Positions 19,434 through 19,634 of a stretch of 19,634 nucleotides of DNA are shown piece after piece. Every line of letters begins with the position of its first letter. Position 1 is the stretch's first letter. A model generated the notes under the pieces. The model was not told the DNA's origin. It made no database searches and was given only the letters and a program-made list of their open reading frames with translations. Source of the stretch: an uncultured Mediterraneibacter sp. (lineage in GTDB: Bacteria; Bacillota; Clostridia; Lachnospirales; Lachnospiraceae); the NCBI RefSeq assembly GCF_934309415.1, contig NZ_CAKRDI010000043.1:1-19634 (forward strand). Direction: 5' to 3'. A program made the translations under genes and the position numbers.

Positions 19434-19634
19434 GAATGTTGTAATATTGTCTTTTGTGGGTTTTTCTCATATCCGATTGCTGGAATAGAATAGGAAAATT
19501 AGGGCAATAATACAAATATCAACAGAATAGACAAAAGGGGATGGTTAGCTTGTGGGAGAGTGTGTGAAATTTTTTCTGTAAATTTAGATCTTCTATGATA
19601 ATTGATGCGGCTTAACAGCAGATTTCTGTGGTTA
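19434..19634. other. Window tail without recognisable gene
   Basis: AT-rich sequence after the toxin remnant. I see no ORF with a ribosome site and no terminator. A GAGAGTGTGTGAAATTTTTT motif near 19555-19575 vaguely resembles insertion-sequence ends, but no partner end is within the window. Confidence 0.4.

Noticed and set aside
19540..19634. Insertion-sequence end in the window tail
   Set aside because: A faint resemblance of a GAGAGTGTGTGAAATTTTTT motif to IS terminal repeats, but no matching second end or transposase within the window.

Overview
The window looks like chromosome of a low-to-moderate GC anaerobic Firmicute, most likely a gut Lachnospiraceae (Dorea / Coprococcus / Mediterraneibacter-like). 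This is judged from the style of S4, RpoA and the enlarged L17, the Rex-type operators in front of adhE, the strong AGGAGG ribosome sites and the codon use. I recognised families by eye; no search was run.

Layout. Positions 1-2510 are the end of the alpha ribosomal operon (rpsD, rpoA, rplQ), with unusually long, hairpin-rich gaps and a good terminator. Positions 2786-5690 hold a monocistronic fermentation gene, adhE, with two overlapping Rex-like operators and its own promoter and terminator. Positions 5888-6983 hold an orphan APH-fold small-molecule kinase. Its terminator is shared with a convergent gene on the minus strand (7019-8251) for a secreted wall hydrolase, which has a PcsB/CwlO-type coiled coil, an Ala/Lys and poly-Ser linker and a SleB domain. 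From back-to-back promoters around 8466-8507, the plus strand continues with a Cof-type HAD phosphatase overlapping uppP (undecaprenyl-diphosphatase). Positions 10507-13089 are a polar amino-acid ABC importer operon (binding lipoprotein, permease, ATPase). After that come mutY; a TetR regulator and a YegS/BmrU-type lipid kinase in one operon; a membrane-anchored glycerophosphodiesterase; a PAP2 membrane phosphatase; and a UPF0175 antitoxin followed by a 5'-truncated DUF3368 (PIN-like) toxin remnant.

Two things stand out. (1) The ABC importer's binding protein appears circularly permuted: the segment that normally ends an SBP family-3 protein sits directly after the lipoprotein signal, and the protein stops where that segment would normally begin. 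(2) A non-coding dispersed repeat family occupies the intergenic spaces from about 8.4 to 18.8 kb. There are three full 143-bp copies with 12-bp terminal inverted repeats and three internal hairpins, one truncated copy, one 33-bp minimal copy and one solo hairpin. Three of these copies are bounded by exact 6-bp direct repeats at the same offset (AAAATT, ATAATA, TGTATA), as expected of a MITE-like element. Stem positions covary between copies, so the folded form seems to be under selection.

Several genes share a lipid-phosphate or envelope theme (uppP, lipid kinase, GDPD, PAP2, wall hydrolase). Regulatory candidates include a hairpin that would hide the permease ribosome-binding site, alternative hairpins in the rpsD-rpoA and rpoA-rplQ gaps, and an 18-bp perfect hairpin overlapping the -35 region in front of the GDPD gene. 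I see no tRNA, rRNA, CRISPR array or intact transposase gene.
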